NCBI GenBank assembly: GCA_009692155.1
Contig: SHZW01000006.1
Span: 36,320-100,319 of the forward strand
From: Nitrospiraceae bacterium
GTDB lineage: Bacteria; Nitrospirota; Nitrospiria; Nitrospirales; Nitrospiraceae
Reading direction: 5' to 3'
Length of the DNA: 64,000 bases
The notes beneath the pieces are model-generated. The model ran no database searches and was not told the origin of the DNA. It was given only the letters and a program-made list of their open reading frames with translations. Both the position numbers and the translations under genes were made by a program. This document shows, one piece after another, positions 1 through 7,594 of the stretch; the first letter of the stretch is position 1; each line of letters begins with the position of its first letter.

Positions 1-1676
1 TCCTGATCCTGGTCGGGACCGCCGCCCTGAGCTATTCCATTCCGGTCAGCATCGCCATCGTGCTCCTGCTGACGATCCTCACGCTGTCGTATCAGCAAAT
101 CATCTACGAATACCCGGCCGGCGGCGGCGCCTACACCGTCTCCAAGGCCAATCTCGGAATTTGGCCGGGCCTCACAGCCGCCGCCGCCCTCATGATCGAT
201 TACGTGCTCACGGTCGCGGTCAGCGTCGCGGCCGGCGTGACCGCTCTGACCTCGGCGGTACCGGAACTGCTCCCACACCGCGTCGCAATAGGGCTCGCCA
301 CCATTATTCTGATCCTGGTTATGAACCTGCGCGGGGTCCGGGAATCCGGCAAGTTTTTCGCGACCCCGACCTACATCTTCATCGGCTCACTCTTCTTCAT
401 GCTGGGCATGGGGGCCATGCGGATCATGAACGGGCAGCCGGCGGAGGCCATCGCGTGCCAGCCCGTCGTCGCAGAGACGACGGAAGCGCTCACGCTCCTG
501 GTGCTGCTCCGCGCCTTTTCGTCCGGCTGCACGGCGCTCACCGGCGTGGAAGTCATTTCCAACGGCGTCTCGGCCTTCAGAAAACCGGAACCCCGCAACG
601 CCTCGCTCACCATGGCCGGCATGGCGATCATCCTGGGCACGATGTTCATCGGCATCAGCGCGATGGCGCATCATCTGCGTCTGACGCCCTGTACCGACGA
701 AACCGTCGTTTCGCAGATCGCCCGCGCCACCTTCGGCACCGACTTCATGTACTACCTCATCCAGATTTCGACGATGTTGATTTTGTTCCTGGCCGCCAAT
801 AGCGCCTACAACGGGTTCCCACGTTTGGCGTCGTTGCTTGCGAAGGACAGCTACATGCCGCACCAGATGGCGCTGATGGGCGACCGGCTCGTGTTCTCCA
901 ACGGCATCGTCTTCCTTGGCGCCTTTTCCTGCTTCCTGATCTGGTTCTTCGACGGCGACACGCACGCCCTGATCCCGCTCTACGCCGTCGGCGTGTTTTT
1001 ATCGTTCACGCTGGCGCAGGCCGGCATGGTGAATCGCTGGCTGGCCAAGAAGGGCCCGCACTGGAGAAAGAAGCTCACGATCAACAGCGTCGGCGCCGTC
1101 ACCACCGGCATTGCGACGTTGATCATCGGCAGCACCAAGTTCATGCACGGCGCATGGATCGTCGTGGCGTTGCTGCCGCTGATCATGCTGTGGTTCCGTT
1201 CCATCCACGCGCATTATGAGGCGGTGGACGAGCAGATCACGCTCTCGCGCGACCACCGGCCTCCGCAGCCTCGCAAGAACACCGTCATCGTCCCGATCAG
1301 CGGCGTGAACTGGGCGGTCATCCGCGCCCTGGACTACGCGCGCGGCCGGTCGGCGGACATTCGCGCCGTGCTCGTGGACATCGAACCGGAACAATCCGCC
1401 AAGATCGAAATGCAATGGGCCCAGTGGGGCTGCGGGGTCCAACTGGTCGTCCTCCCGTCGCCCTACCGCTCGGTGCTGATCACGCTGCTCGATTACATCG
1501 AAGACACGCTGGAGAAGGACCCGCACAGCTGGGTGACCGTGGTCATCCCGGAAATTCTCCCCGCCAGGTGGTGGCAGAATATTCTGCACAACCAGCGCGC
1601 GCTCATGCTGAAAGGCGCGCTGCTGTTCAAGGATCGGGTGGTCCTCACGGACGTGCCGTTCCACCTGGAGCGTTAG
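1..1676 (+). CDS. APC-family permease, 5'-truncated by window edge
   Basis: The reading frame is open from the first bases, so the true start lies upstream of the window. Repeated hydrophobic segments cover roughly the first 390 visible residues, with the YPAGGGAYTVSKANLG stretch typical of the amino acid-polyamine-organocation (APC) superfamily near the start of the visible part. From about residue 400 of the visible part the protein becomes soluble (NTVIVPISGVNWAVIRALDYAR onward), resembling the C-terminal universal-stress-like cytoplasmic domain found on some bacterial APC transporters. It is an inner-membrane transporter; the substrate (amino acid or cation) cannot be read from sequence. 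The stop TAG at 1674 is followed two bases later by the next start. Confidence 0.85.
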   Translation, partial: LILVGTAALSYSIPVSIAIVLLLTILTLSYQQIIYEYPAGGGAYTVSKANLGIWPGLTAAAALMIDYVLTVAVSVAAGVTALTSAVPELLPHRVAIGLATIILILVMNLRGVRESGKFFATPTYIFIGSLFFMLGMGAMRIMNGQPAEAIACQPVVAETTEALTLLVLLRAFSSGCTALTGVEVISNGVSAFRKPEPRNASLTMAGMAIILGTMFIGISAMAHHLRLTPCTDETVVSQIARATFGTDFMYYLIQISTMLILFLAANSAYNGFPRLASLLAKDSYMPHQMALMGDRLVFSNGIVFLGAFSCFLIWFFDGDTHALIPLYAVGVFLSFTLAQAGMVNRWLAKKGPHWRKKLTINSVGAVTTGIATLIIGSTKFMHGAWIVVALLPLIMLWFRSIHAHYEAVDEQITLSRDHRPPQPRKNTVIVPISGVNWAVIRALDYARGRSADIRAVLVDIEPEQSAKIEMQWAQWGCGVQLVVLPSPYRSVLITLLDYIEDTLEKDPHSWVTVVIPEILPARWWQNILHNQRALMLKGALLFKDRVVLTDVPFHLER

Positions 1677-1678
1677 CG

Positions 1679-2800
1679 ATGATAAGTGAAAAGTTAAAAG
1701 TGAAAAGTGAAAAGTGGGTGCCGGCCCTTTGTCTTTTTACTTTTTCCTTTTTCCTCATGCTGGCCTCGCAGCCGGCCTTGGCGTTCAAAATTCTTGAGCC
1801 GGCTGAAAATGCTGCGCTGAAAGCCGGGCAGCCGGTCACCGTTAAGGCGGACGTGGGACGGGAAGCGGGCATCGTCAGCGTGAAATATTTCTGGTACCAC
1901 GAGATGGACGAGACGCTCGTCGAGCAGGACGAGGCCAAGGGCGGGTCGGACAAAGGGGGCATGCACCTGGTCGAAAAGTACTGGCAGAAAGACTTTGTCT
2001 ACGGCGGCAGCGTGGTGGCGGTTGCCGCGCTCGTCGCCACGGTGGACAGCAAGCCGCCGTATGGCGGCCCGCTCATGGTCCCGAAAGCAGCCATCGGCAC
2101 GGTACGTTTGCTGGCCGTCGCGGAAATCTCTCGCGGCCGGCTCGGCTCACGCACCGTGTTTGATGAAATTCTCTTACAAGTCGACCCGGGCGCCGAACTG
2201 ACGAGCATCGACTTTGAAACCGACAAACCGCTGCGCCTGGGCCGTGCCGGCCAGGCGGCCACCTACGGGCAGATTGATTCGCTCGGCAAGACCTTCGAGT
2301 TGCCGGTGGTCGGCTCCTTCGCCGACGGTGTCGAGCGGCCGATCAACTCCCCCTCCACCGGATCGCAGTACACCTCGTCCAACGACAAGGCGATCAAAGT
2401 CCTCTCCGAGGGTCTTCTCCAGATCGCCGGCAACGGCAAGACCGTGCTGACCGTGGCCAACCGAGGCAAACAGGCGTCGCTGGATGTCTCCGTTGAAGTC
2501 AACACCGAACCCAACGAGGTGCCCATCGCCGATGCCGGCCCAAACAAAAACGTGAAGGCCGGCACGAAAGTGAAGCTCGGTGGTTTGAAGAGCCGCGATC
2601 CGGAAGGCGAAGCGCTGTTCTATCAGTGGAGCCAGATCCGTGGCAGCAAGATCGCCCTGCTGGATTTGAACATGGCCGAAGCGTCGTTCCTCGCCCCGCA
2701 GGTGTCCGAAAAACGGCTGTATCGGTTCAAACTGCGCGTGACGGATAAAAAGGGTGCGGATTCGGCGCCGGCATATGTTGACGTTATAGTAGAACCTTAG
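1679..2800 (+). CDS. Secreted protein with PKD/cadherin-like C-terminal domain
   Basis: A 373-residue protein with a signal peptide: Lys-rich n-region (residues 2-13), hydrophobic core LCLFTFSFFLML, and a probable cleavage after ASQPALA. The C-terminal about 90 residues (PNEVPIADAGPNKNVKAG to the end) match the PKD/REJ-type beta-sandwich pattern, with ADAG, the SRDPEG turn and YQWSQ. The middle (residues 35-270) is not recognised. Start ATG 1679 was chosen because it gives the complete signal peptide; GTG codons at 1700 and 1718 are alternatives. The first 26 codons are built from a heptameric repeat hairpin, the AGTGAAA-type arm giving the charged region and the CTTTTT-type arm the hydrophobic core. 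It ends overlapping the convergent gene by 17 bp. Function is unknown; surface or periplasmic adhesion is possible. Confidence 0.7.
   Translation: MISEKLKVKSEKWVPALCLFTFSFFLMLASQPALAFKILEPAENAALKAGQPVTVKADVGREAGIVSVKYFWYHEMDETLVEQDEAKGGSDKGGMHLVEKYWQKDFVYGGSVVAVAALVATVDSKPPYGGPLMVPKAAIGTVRLLAVAEISRGRLGSRTVFDEILLQVDPGAELTSIDFETDKPLRLGRAGQAATYGQIDSLGKTFELPVVGSFADGVERPINSPSTGSQYTSSNDKAIKVLSEGLLQIAGNGKTVLTVANRGKQASLDVSVEVNTEPNEVPIADAGPNKNVKAGTKVKLGGLKSRDPEGEALFYQWSQIRGSKIALLDLNMAEASFLAPQVSEKRLYRFKLRVTDKKGADSAPAYVDVIVEP
1684..1757 (+). repeat. Heptameric repeat hairpin A (signal-peptide region)
   Basis: The 5' arm (1684-1718) is a run of 7-nt words such as GTGAAAA and GTTAAAA. The 3' arm (1731-1757) has words ACTTTTT and CCTTTTT on the same 7-nt period. 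The arms are largely reverse complementary, so the transcript could fold into an A/U-rich hairpin. The whole element is translated as the N-terminus of the secreted protein. Confidence 0.8.
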
Positions 2801-4244
2801 CAGAGCCGTACGTTTCCCCCGCCGTTGTCAGTTCCTTCCGATGTCGCTTGAGTTCCGATCCATAGCGTGACTTCAACACTGCCGCCTCGAACAGCGCGAT
2901 TCGCTTCCCGACATTGTCAATCTCGCGTTTGAGTGAACTGACCAGGCCCCACCCTGCCGGAGTGAGCCAGCCGAGTTTGCGCGCATGCGCCAAATCCTTG
3001 AGTGAATAGCGGACGGATTCGACTTCTTCGAGGCAACGAAACCGCGCGCGGAGGAGTTGATGATCGGTCAGGATTGCCCCACCTCTAGCCTCTCGCCCCT
3101 TGCCCCTCGCCTCGAACGACGAAAGTCGTTCGAAGAGAATTGCACCCATTGTAAATGTAAACGTCGCGTGGAGGATGCCGCGCAGGGGACGGAGGCTGCG
3201 GCGCCAGGGAGAATAGAAAATTTCCTGATTCCGGTCCTTGTGATAGAGCACCGCCTGCCGCAGCAGCAGATTCAAATGATGGTGACTGTTTTCGTGGATC
3301 AGGTCGTCAATCAGGTCGAGGTCGTCCCGGTCGAAGCAATTGATAAAGGAGAGGCCGGGCCGGTGCCGGTAGCTGAAGCTGACGACGCCCTTGGCTTTGA
3401 GCGGCACAATCCGGTTGGTCAGATGCGCGAGGTTTCGATAGCCTTCGGGCCAGGCCTGCTCGATCACCATGCGCGCCCGTTGGATCCGTTCAGCGGCATT
3501 GCCCCTTGTCGGCACGATACGGGCAGGTGTTTTATCCTTCCTATATATAATGGTGGGGCTGAGGGCCAGGCCGCAGGGCCAGCGTGGCCCCGGATGCTTG
3601 AGCCATTGCGTAGGCACCACCTGGCCGTGCGTGAGTTCGACCCGCGCTCCCTCCAAACCAATGGCGACCCAACCGGATAGCTCGGCCCGCTCGAAATTGG
3701 GGGCCAGATCGAACGGCGCAAGTTTTCCCCGCCGCTTGTGTTGCTCGAACCACGACGAAGGCAGGCCCAGCACCAGGAACATGGATTCCTGCGTGACGTT
3801 CCGGGCCAGGCGGACGCAGAACGTCGAGAGACGAGTGGGCAGTTTGGTCGACTCCGGTTTCCGGTTCGGGAACAACTCGTCCAGATACGTGTGTTCGTAG
3901 AACTGCTCGTCGCAGGTGGCGAGGAAGGATTCGGCGAAGCCGGCGCGGGATCGTTCCCGTTTCAACTGCTGCTGCACATCCAGAAAATAGACGAGATCGT
4001 TCAGCTCTTCGATCCAGCCGACGACTTTCCAGTGCGAGAAGTGCTCCGGCTTGAGCGCCTGGCCGACGGCTCGGAAATAGTCAGGGGCAAGGTGAAGGGA
4101 ACGTGCTTGGTCCCGATATCGCTTGTCGAGCTCGTCGCAGAGATCGAACAGGAGCCCGCGCATGGAGGCGCGAAACCGGCTCTGCAGGGCCGCGAGCGCA
4201 GAATCGTCAAACAGCGGAAGTGAGTTAGAGCGTTCCAGCGCCAC
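2784..4244 (-). CDS. HExxH-motif putative peptide hydroxylase/modification protein
   Basis: A 486-residue soluble protein. Around residues 315-365 it carries LIHENSHHHLNLLL followed by YSPWRRSLRPLRGILHA. This spacing (HExxH, then YSPWR.D/S.RP..G.LH) matches my recollection of the family named HEXXH motif-containing putative peptide modification protein, now also called aKG-HExxH-type peptide beta-hydroxylase, in which some members act on ribosomal peptides. His-Glu-x-x-His and a downstream His are the expected metal ligands. No precursor peptide or other RiPP gene is visible nearby. Its start overlaps the end of the upstream DUF151 gene by 20 bp, suggesting co-transcription. Codons near residue 380 are made of a five-unit heptameric repeat (FEARGKGREARGGA). 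Family assignment is good; substrate unknown. Confidence 0.65.
   Translation of the reverse strand: MALERSNSLPLFDDSALAALQSRFRASMRGLLFDLCDELDKRYRDQARSLHLAPDYFRAVGQALKPEHFSHWKVVGWIEELNDLVYFLDVQQQLKRERSRAGFAESFLATCDEQFYEHTYLDELFPNRKPESTKLPTRLSTFCVRLARNVTQESMFLVLGLPSSWFEQHKRRGKLAPFDLAPNFERAELSGWVAIGLEGARVELTHGQVVPTQWLKHPGPRWPCGLALSPTIIYRKDKTPARIVPTRGNAAERIQRARMVIEQAWPEGYRNLAHLTNRIVPLKAKGVVSFSYRHRPGLSFINCFDRDDLDLIDDLIHENSHHHLNLLLRQAVLYHKDRNQEIFYSPWRRSLRPLRGILHATFTFTMGAILFERLSSFEARGKGREARGGAILTDHQLLRARFRCLEEVESVRYSLKDLAHARKLGWLTPAGWGLVSSLKREIDNVGKRIALFEAAVLKSRYGSELKRHRKELTTAGETYGSAKVLL
3077..3133 (-). repeat. Heptameric repeat B inside the HExxH gene, plus adjoining GAAA-loop palindrome
   Basis: Read on the minus (coding) strand, 3111-3077 is exactly five 7-nt words: GGCGAGG, GGCAAGG, GGCGAGA, GGCTAGA, GGTGGGG. 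Immediately beside it (3112-3133) is a perfect 9-bp inverted repeat TCGAACGAC/GTCGTTCGA whose 4-nt loop reads GAAA on the plus strand and TTTC on the coding strand. Only the purine-rich arm of the heptamer element is present, and both parts are translated in frame. Confidence 0.75.
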
Positions 4245-4713
4245 CCTGCTCTTTCATTGATATGCCTGCGGAATCGAGCAGGTCGCGCCCGACCAGAATC
4301 GGCGCTTTGAAATGAATGGCGAGCGCGATGGCGTCGGAGGACCGGCTGTCGAAAACTTTCGTTATGTCTTTCGTCGTAACGGAGAGCGCGCCGAAGTAGG
4401 TGCCGTCGTGCAGCGTAATGACGACCTGCGTCACCTTCGCACTCATCGCCGTCAGGATCGTGTGCATGAGATCGTGCGAGAGAGGCCGGGGCGTCTTCTC
4501 GCCGGTCAAGGCGCCGTGAATCGACAGGGCGACCGTCGGGTCCACAAAGACGGGAATCACTTTCTGCTCGGCTTTCAGCAGCACGACATGCCCGCGATCC
4601 GTGAGGCGCACCTCGACATGTTCGATCTTGACCTTGGGCGTCTCGGCCGCCAAACTGACAAGCGCCCCTCCGATTACCATTCCAATAGACAGAGCGAGAA
4701 TGAGCTGTTTCAT
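4225..4713 (-). CDS. DUF151/bifunctional nuclease-domain protein, exported
   Basis: A 162-residue protein with a signal peptide (MKQLILALSIGMVIGGALVSLAAE) followed by the DUF151 (bifunctional nuclease, BFN) fold: VPVFVD..VALSIHGAL, RPLSHDLM, and the conserved SDAIALAIHFKAPILV near the end. The start at 4713 was preferred over longer frames because it is preceded by an AGGGGGG ribosome site and yields a clean signal peptide. Plant BFN proteins have nuclease activity, but bacterial members are mostly uncharacterised, and an exported one is slightly unusual. It precedes the HExxH gene with a 20-bp overlap. Confidence 0.85.
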   Translation of the reverse strand: MKQLILALSIGMVIGGALVSLAAETPKVKIEHVEVRLTDRGHVVLLKAEQKVIPVFVDPTVALSIHGALTGEKTPRPLSHDLMHTILTAMSAKVTQVVITLHDGTYFGALSVTTKDITKVFDSRSSDAIALAIHFKAPILVGRDLLDSAGISMKEQGGAGTL

Positions 4714-4724
4714 GGTGCCCCCCC

Positions 4725-5357
4725 TCATGCCCTGATATACGCGTTTTCGTCTTTTTCGAATCCGATCACGGTTTCGGCCCCATGTCCTGTAATCACGCGT
4801 GTCTGTTCGTCCAGTGTGTACAGCCGTTCCCGGATCGAGCGTTCGATCGCATCGAAATCGCCGCCCCACAGATCGGTCCGGCCGATGGCCCCGCGAAACA
4901 GCGTGTCGCCGGCCAGCACGAGCTGCACCGACGGAAAATGAAAGCTCATCGAACCGGGCGTATGCCCCGGCGTATGCAGGGCGATGCCTTTGAGTTCGCC
5001 GACCTCGATCTGTTCTTCATCGCTCAGAAAATGCTCAGGCATGAGTGCCGGCGCCGAGGCTACGCCGAACAGCTTGCACTGGACGTCCAATTTTTCCCAC
5101 AGCAGCTTGTCCTGCTCGTGGAGGCAGAGCGTTGCGCCGGTGGCCCGCTTCAACTCGCTTGAAGCCAGGAAATGATCGAAGTGCGCGTGCGTGTGCAGAA
5201 TGCGCTCGACAATGAGGCCCAGACTCCGGACTTCATTGAGAATCTGCTCCACGGCTCCACCAGGATCCACCACGATGGCGCGCTTGGTGACCGGATCGCC
5301 GATGATGGAACAGTTGCAGCCCAACGGCGGCACCGGGAATGTTTTCACGATCATCAC
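4725..5357 (-). CDS. MBL-fold metallo-hydrolase (glyoxalase II-like)
   Basis: A 210-residue cytoplasmic protein with the metallo-beta-lactamase signature THAHFDHF (HxHxDH) near residue 56, then HTPGHTPGS, the metal-bridging Asp in LAGDTLF, and the final TGHG.ET His. This is the YcbL/GloB-like compact type: it likely hydrolyses a thioester such as S-lactoylglutathione, but it lacks the longer C-terminal substrate domain of classical glyoxalase II. It ends 11 bp before the DUF151 start on the same strand, so the two are probably co-transcribed. Substrate is not certain. Confidence 0.88.
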   Translation of the reverse strand: MMIVKTFPVPPLGCNCSIIGDPVTKRAIVVDPGGAVEQILNEVRSLGLIVERILHTHAHFDHFLASSELKRATGATLCLHEQDKLLWEKLDVQCKLFGVASAPALMPEHFLSDEEQIEVGELKGIALHTPGHTPGSMSFHFPSVQLVLAGDTLFRGAIGRTDLWGGDFDAIERSIRERLYTLDEQTRVITGHGAETVIGFEKDENAYIRA

Positions 5358-5393
5358 GACCTCATGCTATCGCCCGTGCACGGAGTTGGCAAG

Positions 5394-6050
5394 TCATGGA
5401 CCGGCCGACGGCTCGCCGGACTGCGCCATCCAGAGCACTTCCGTGTCGGCGATCGTCCAGACCCTGCCGCGCCGGTTCAGCCACACCAGGAAACCTCCGC
5501 CCGTGCCGTCCAGACGTTCTTCTTCCACGTAGACCAGGGCTTGATCCTCACGCCGGGTAAACCCGACGCGTGAGAATCGCAGGAGCCCGATGGTCGAACG
5601 GGGCGCCTGGATGCGGCGCCGGTTGGCGGCGGGGATCGGCGCGAGCGACACCTCCGGTTCTTCCGGAACTCCGCCCCGCACAAAGCGGTACGGGACGCCG
5701 AAGTTGAACTTCCCGTCGAGCCGGGATGGCGCCTTCAGCTTAAACAGAAAATCATCCAGCAAGACGGGCGGCAGCCTGTTCTCGAAGATCTCCTCTTCCT
5801 CCAGGGACTCCCGGCTCAGATATTCCCGCTCGTTCTTCTCCGCCTGCGAGACGGTCAGCCGCTCGATGACGACCATTGTCGTTCGGGAGGTGAGAAACTT
5901 GTCCCGCACCACCAGATCGTAGAGAGGATACTCTTCCGCCGGGACAGCCGTCGGTTGTTTCCCGACCAGGTCTGCGGCTTCGAGGCTCAATGGAATCCCC
6001 AGCACCAACACGATGGCGAGGGAGAAACCCATCCGTTCAGCAATCAGCAT
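5394..6050 (-). CDS. Exported hypothetical protein
   Basis: A 218-residue protein with an N-terminal signal sequence (MGFSLAIVLVLGIPLSLEAA within the first 27 residues) and no other membrane segment. The body is charged, with a Glu-rich stretch (SRESLEEEEIFENRLP) and a C-terminal beta-rich part (GGGFLVWLNRRGRVWTIADTEVLW). No family is recognised. The next gene on the same strand begins 37 bp downstream, so it may be the promoter-proximal member of the 6.05-2.78 kb minus-strand group. ATG at 6050 or the internal ATG at 6032 could be the start. Confidence 0.6.
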   Translation of the reverse strand: MLIAERMGFSLAIVLVLGIPLSLEAADLVGKQPTAVPAEEYPLYDLVVRDKFLTSRTTMVVIERLTVSQAEKNEREYLSRESLEEEEIFENRLPPVLLDDFLFKLKAPSRLDGKFNFGVPYRFVRGGVPEEPEVSLAPIPAANRRRIQAPRSTIGLLRFSRVGFTRREDQALVYVEEERLDGTGGGFLVWLNRRGRVWTIADTEVLWMAQSGEPSAGP

Positions 6051-6108
6051 AGGGGCAGGATAACGTGGCTGGCGGCCTTTTCCAACATCCTGCTACAATC
6101 CCGTCCTA

Positions 6109-7020
6109 ATGCGTCTCGTATGGGCCTTGGTACTGAGCAGCGTCATTCTGGCGACGACCGGCACCTCGCGCGTCGTGGCTCAATCGTCGCCCGTGGCGCC
6201 TCCCGTCGCGGAAGGCATGTCGAAAAACCTGCCCGGCCGCCTGGCCGGCATCGCCGGCCACGTCACGCCCTCGCCGGCTGTCACGATTGCAGCCGGCCGG
6301 TTCCTGATGGGTTCGATCCGCGTGGACGACGATCCCTATGGACTGCAGACTCAGTACGACGATACGGAACTGCCGCAGCATAAAGTCTGGCTCGATGCGT
6401 ACGACATCGACCGGGACGAAGTCAGTCTCGGCGAATACCTCGCGTTCCTCCGCCGCGACCAGCGGAGCGTGTCGGAGGAATTGCAACGGCTTATCTGGCA
6501 CATGATCACCGTCCACGCGGCGACCGACGAGGGGCTGGCCCGCTGGCCGGCGCTCTACGTCACGTGGATCGAAGCGGCGGATTTCTGCCATTCAATCGGC
6601 AAACGTTTGCCGACCGAGGCCGAATGGGAAAAGGCCGCGCGCGGGACGGCAGGCAATCTCTTTCCCTGGGGCGCACAGGCGCCGACGACCGGCCTGGCGA
6701 TGTTCGACCAGTATCACGTCCATGAAATTCCGCTCGTGCAGGTGGTCAGCAGCGGCGACAAGGGACGCAGCCCCTACGGCGTGCATCACATGGCCGGGAA
6801 CGTGGCCGAGTGGGTGCAGGACTGGTTCGGCTTCGACTACTATGCCATCACGCCGGATCGGAATCCGCCGGGCCCCGGTGTCAGCCGCTATAAAGGCGTG
6901 CGTGGCGGTTCCTGGAAGAGCAAACCGATGATGCTGCGGACTGCCACGCGCAGCGGCGCCTTGCCCGACCAACGCTCTCCGACCATCGGTTTCCGTTGCG
7001 CGAAGTCCATGCCGAAATAA
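6109..7020 (+). CDS. SUMF1/formylglycine-generating-enzyme-like exported protein
   Basis: A 303-residue protein with a signal peptide ending near TSRVVAQ and then a full SUMF1 (FGE-sulfatase) domain: AAGRFLMGS, DRDEVSLGEYLAF, ADFCHSIGKRLPTEAEWEKAARG, GNVAEWVQDWF, VRGGSWKSKP and final GFRCAKSM. Such domains act as formylglycine-generating enzymes or as accessory folds. The catalytic Cys pair of true FGE is not evident, so enzymatic activity is doubtful. A TACAAT hexamer at 6094-6099, nine bases before the ATG, could be a -10 element giving a very short leader; the matching -35 is poor. Confidence 0.85.
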   Translation: MRLVWALVLSSVILATTGTSRVVAQSSPVAPPVAEGMSKNLPGRLAGIAGHVTPSPAVTIAAGRFLMGSIRVDDDPYGLQTQYDDTELPQHKVWLDAYDIDRDEVSLGEYLAFLRRDQRSVSEELQRLIWHMITVHAATDEGLARWPALYVTWIEAADFCHSIGKRLPTEAEWEKAARGTAGNLFPWGAQAPTTGLAMFDQYHVHEIPLVQVVSSGDKGRSPYGVHHMAGNVAEWVQDWFGFDYYAITPDRNPPGPGVSRYKGVRGGSWKSKPMMLRTATRSGALPDQRSPTIGFRCAKSMPK

Positions 7021-7101
7021 TAAGGCATTTGAATACCCGAGGTTCCCCATGACACGTCGGAGTTCCTATGCTACAGTTAAGCGCGTTGTGCTGGGAGTCT
7101 C

Positions 7102-7594
7102 ATGATTCGCGCTGCCTATAAACTGCTACAAGTCATCAGCTCCTAGACCGAACCGGGCCAGATCAGCCTGGGGTTTGCGTTCGCTCTCATTGCCGGATTC
7201 ACGCCGCTGGTCAGCCTGCATAATGTATTGGTGCTGTTTCTCATTCTGGTCCTGCGGGTCAATCTGTCGGCTTTTTTCCTCGGCCTGGCTTTTTTTCTCC
7301 GGCCTCGCCTACCTGCTCGACTCGGTTTTCCATCGCATCGGCCTGGCCGTCCTGACGGCCGGCCCGTTGGAAGGACTCTGGACGGCATTCTACAATTCGA
7401 CGCTCTGGCGTCTGGAGCGGTTCAATAATTCGATCGTGATGGGCAGCCTGGTCGTCTCACTGGTTTTGTTCGTACCCTTCTATCTGCTCTCCAACAAACT
7501 GATTCTCAAATACCGTGAGCATTTCCTCGCGTGGGTCCAGAAGACGAAGCTGGCCCACGTGCTGAACATCCTCCGCTACGGAGGAGATGTATGA
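7102..7594 (+). pseudogene. TIGR03546-family membrane protein, broken by stop and frameshift
   Basis: Reading from ATG 7102 gives MIRAAYKLLQVISS, then TAG (7144), then EPGQISLGFAFALIAGFTPLVSLHN continuing in frame to LAFF. A run of seven T (7290-7296) then shifts the frame; with six T the protein continues SGLAYLLDSVFHRIGLAVL to RYGGDV and stops at 7594. The reconstructed product (about 163 residues, several membrane helices) matches the TIGR03546 family as recalled, which normally pairs with TIGR03545, the next gene here. The stop overlaps the next ATG (ATGA). Two lesions in one small gene favour real decay over sequencing error, but a resequencing check is needed to choose. Confidence 0.8.

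Noticed and set aside
2784..6050. HExxH gene region as a full RiPP cluster
   Set aside because: No precursor peptide, transporter or leader protease is seen, and DUF151 and MBL genes are common housekeeping neighbours.
7144..7146. TAG as pyrrolysine or suppressed stop
   Set aside because: No pyrrolysine genes are visible, and the same gene has a second lesion.
7290..7296. Programmed +1 frameshift at T7, C4 (9824) and A8 (25815)
   Set aside because: The three runs have no shared slippery motif, and single-base homopolymer excess is better explained by mutation or sequencing error.
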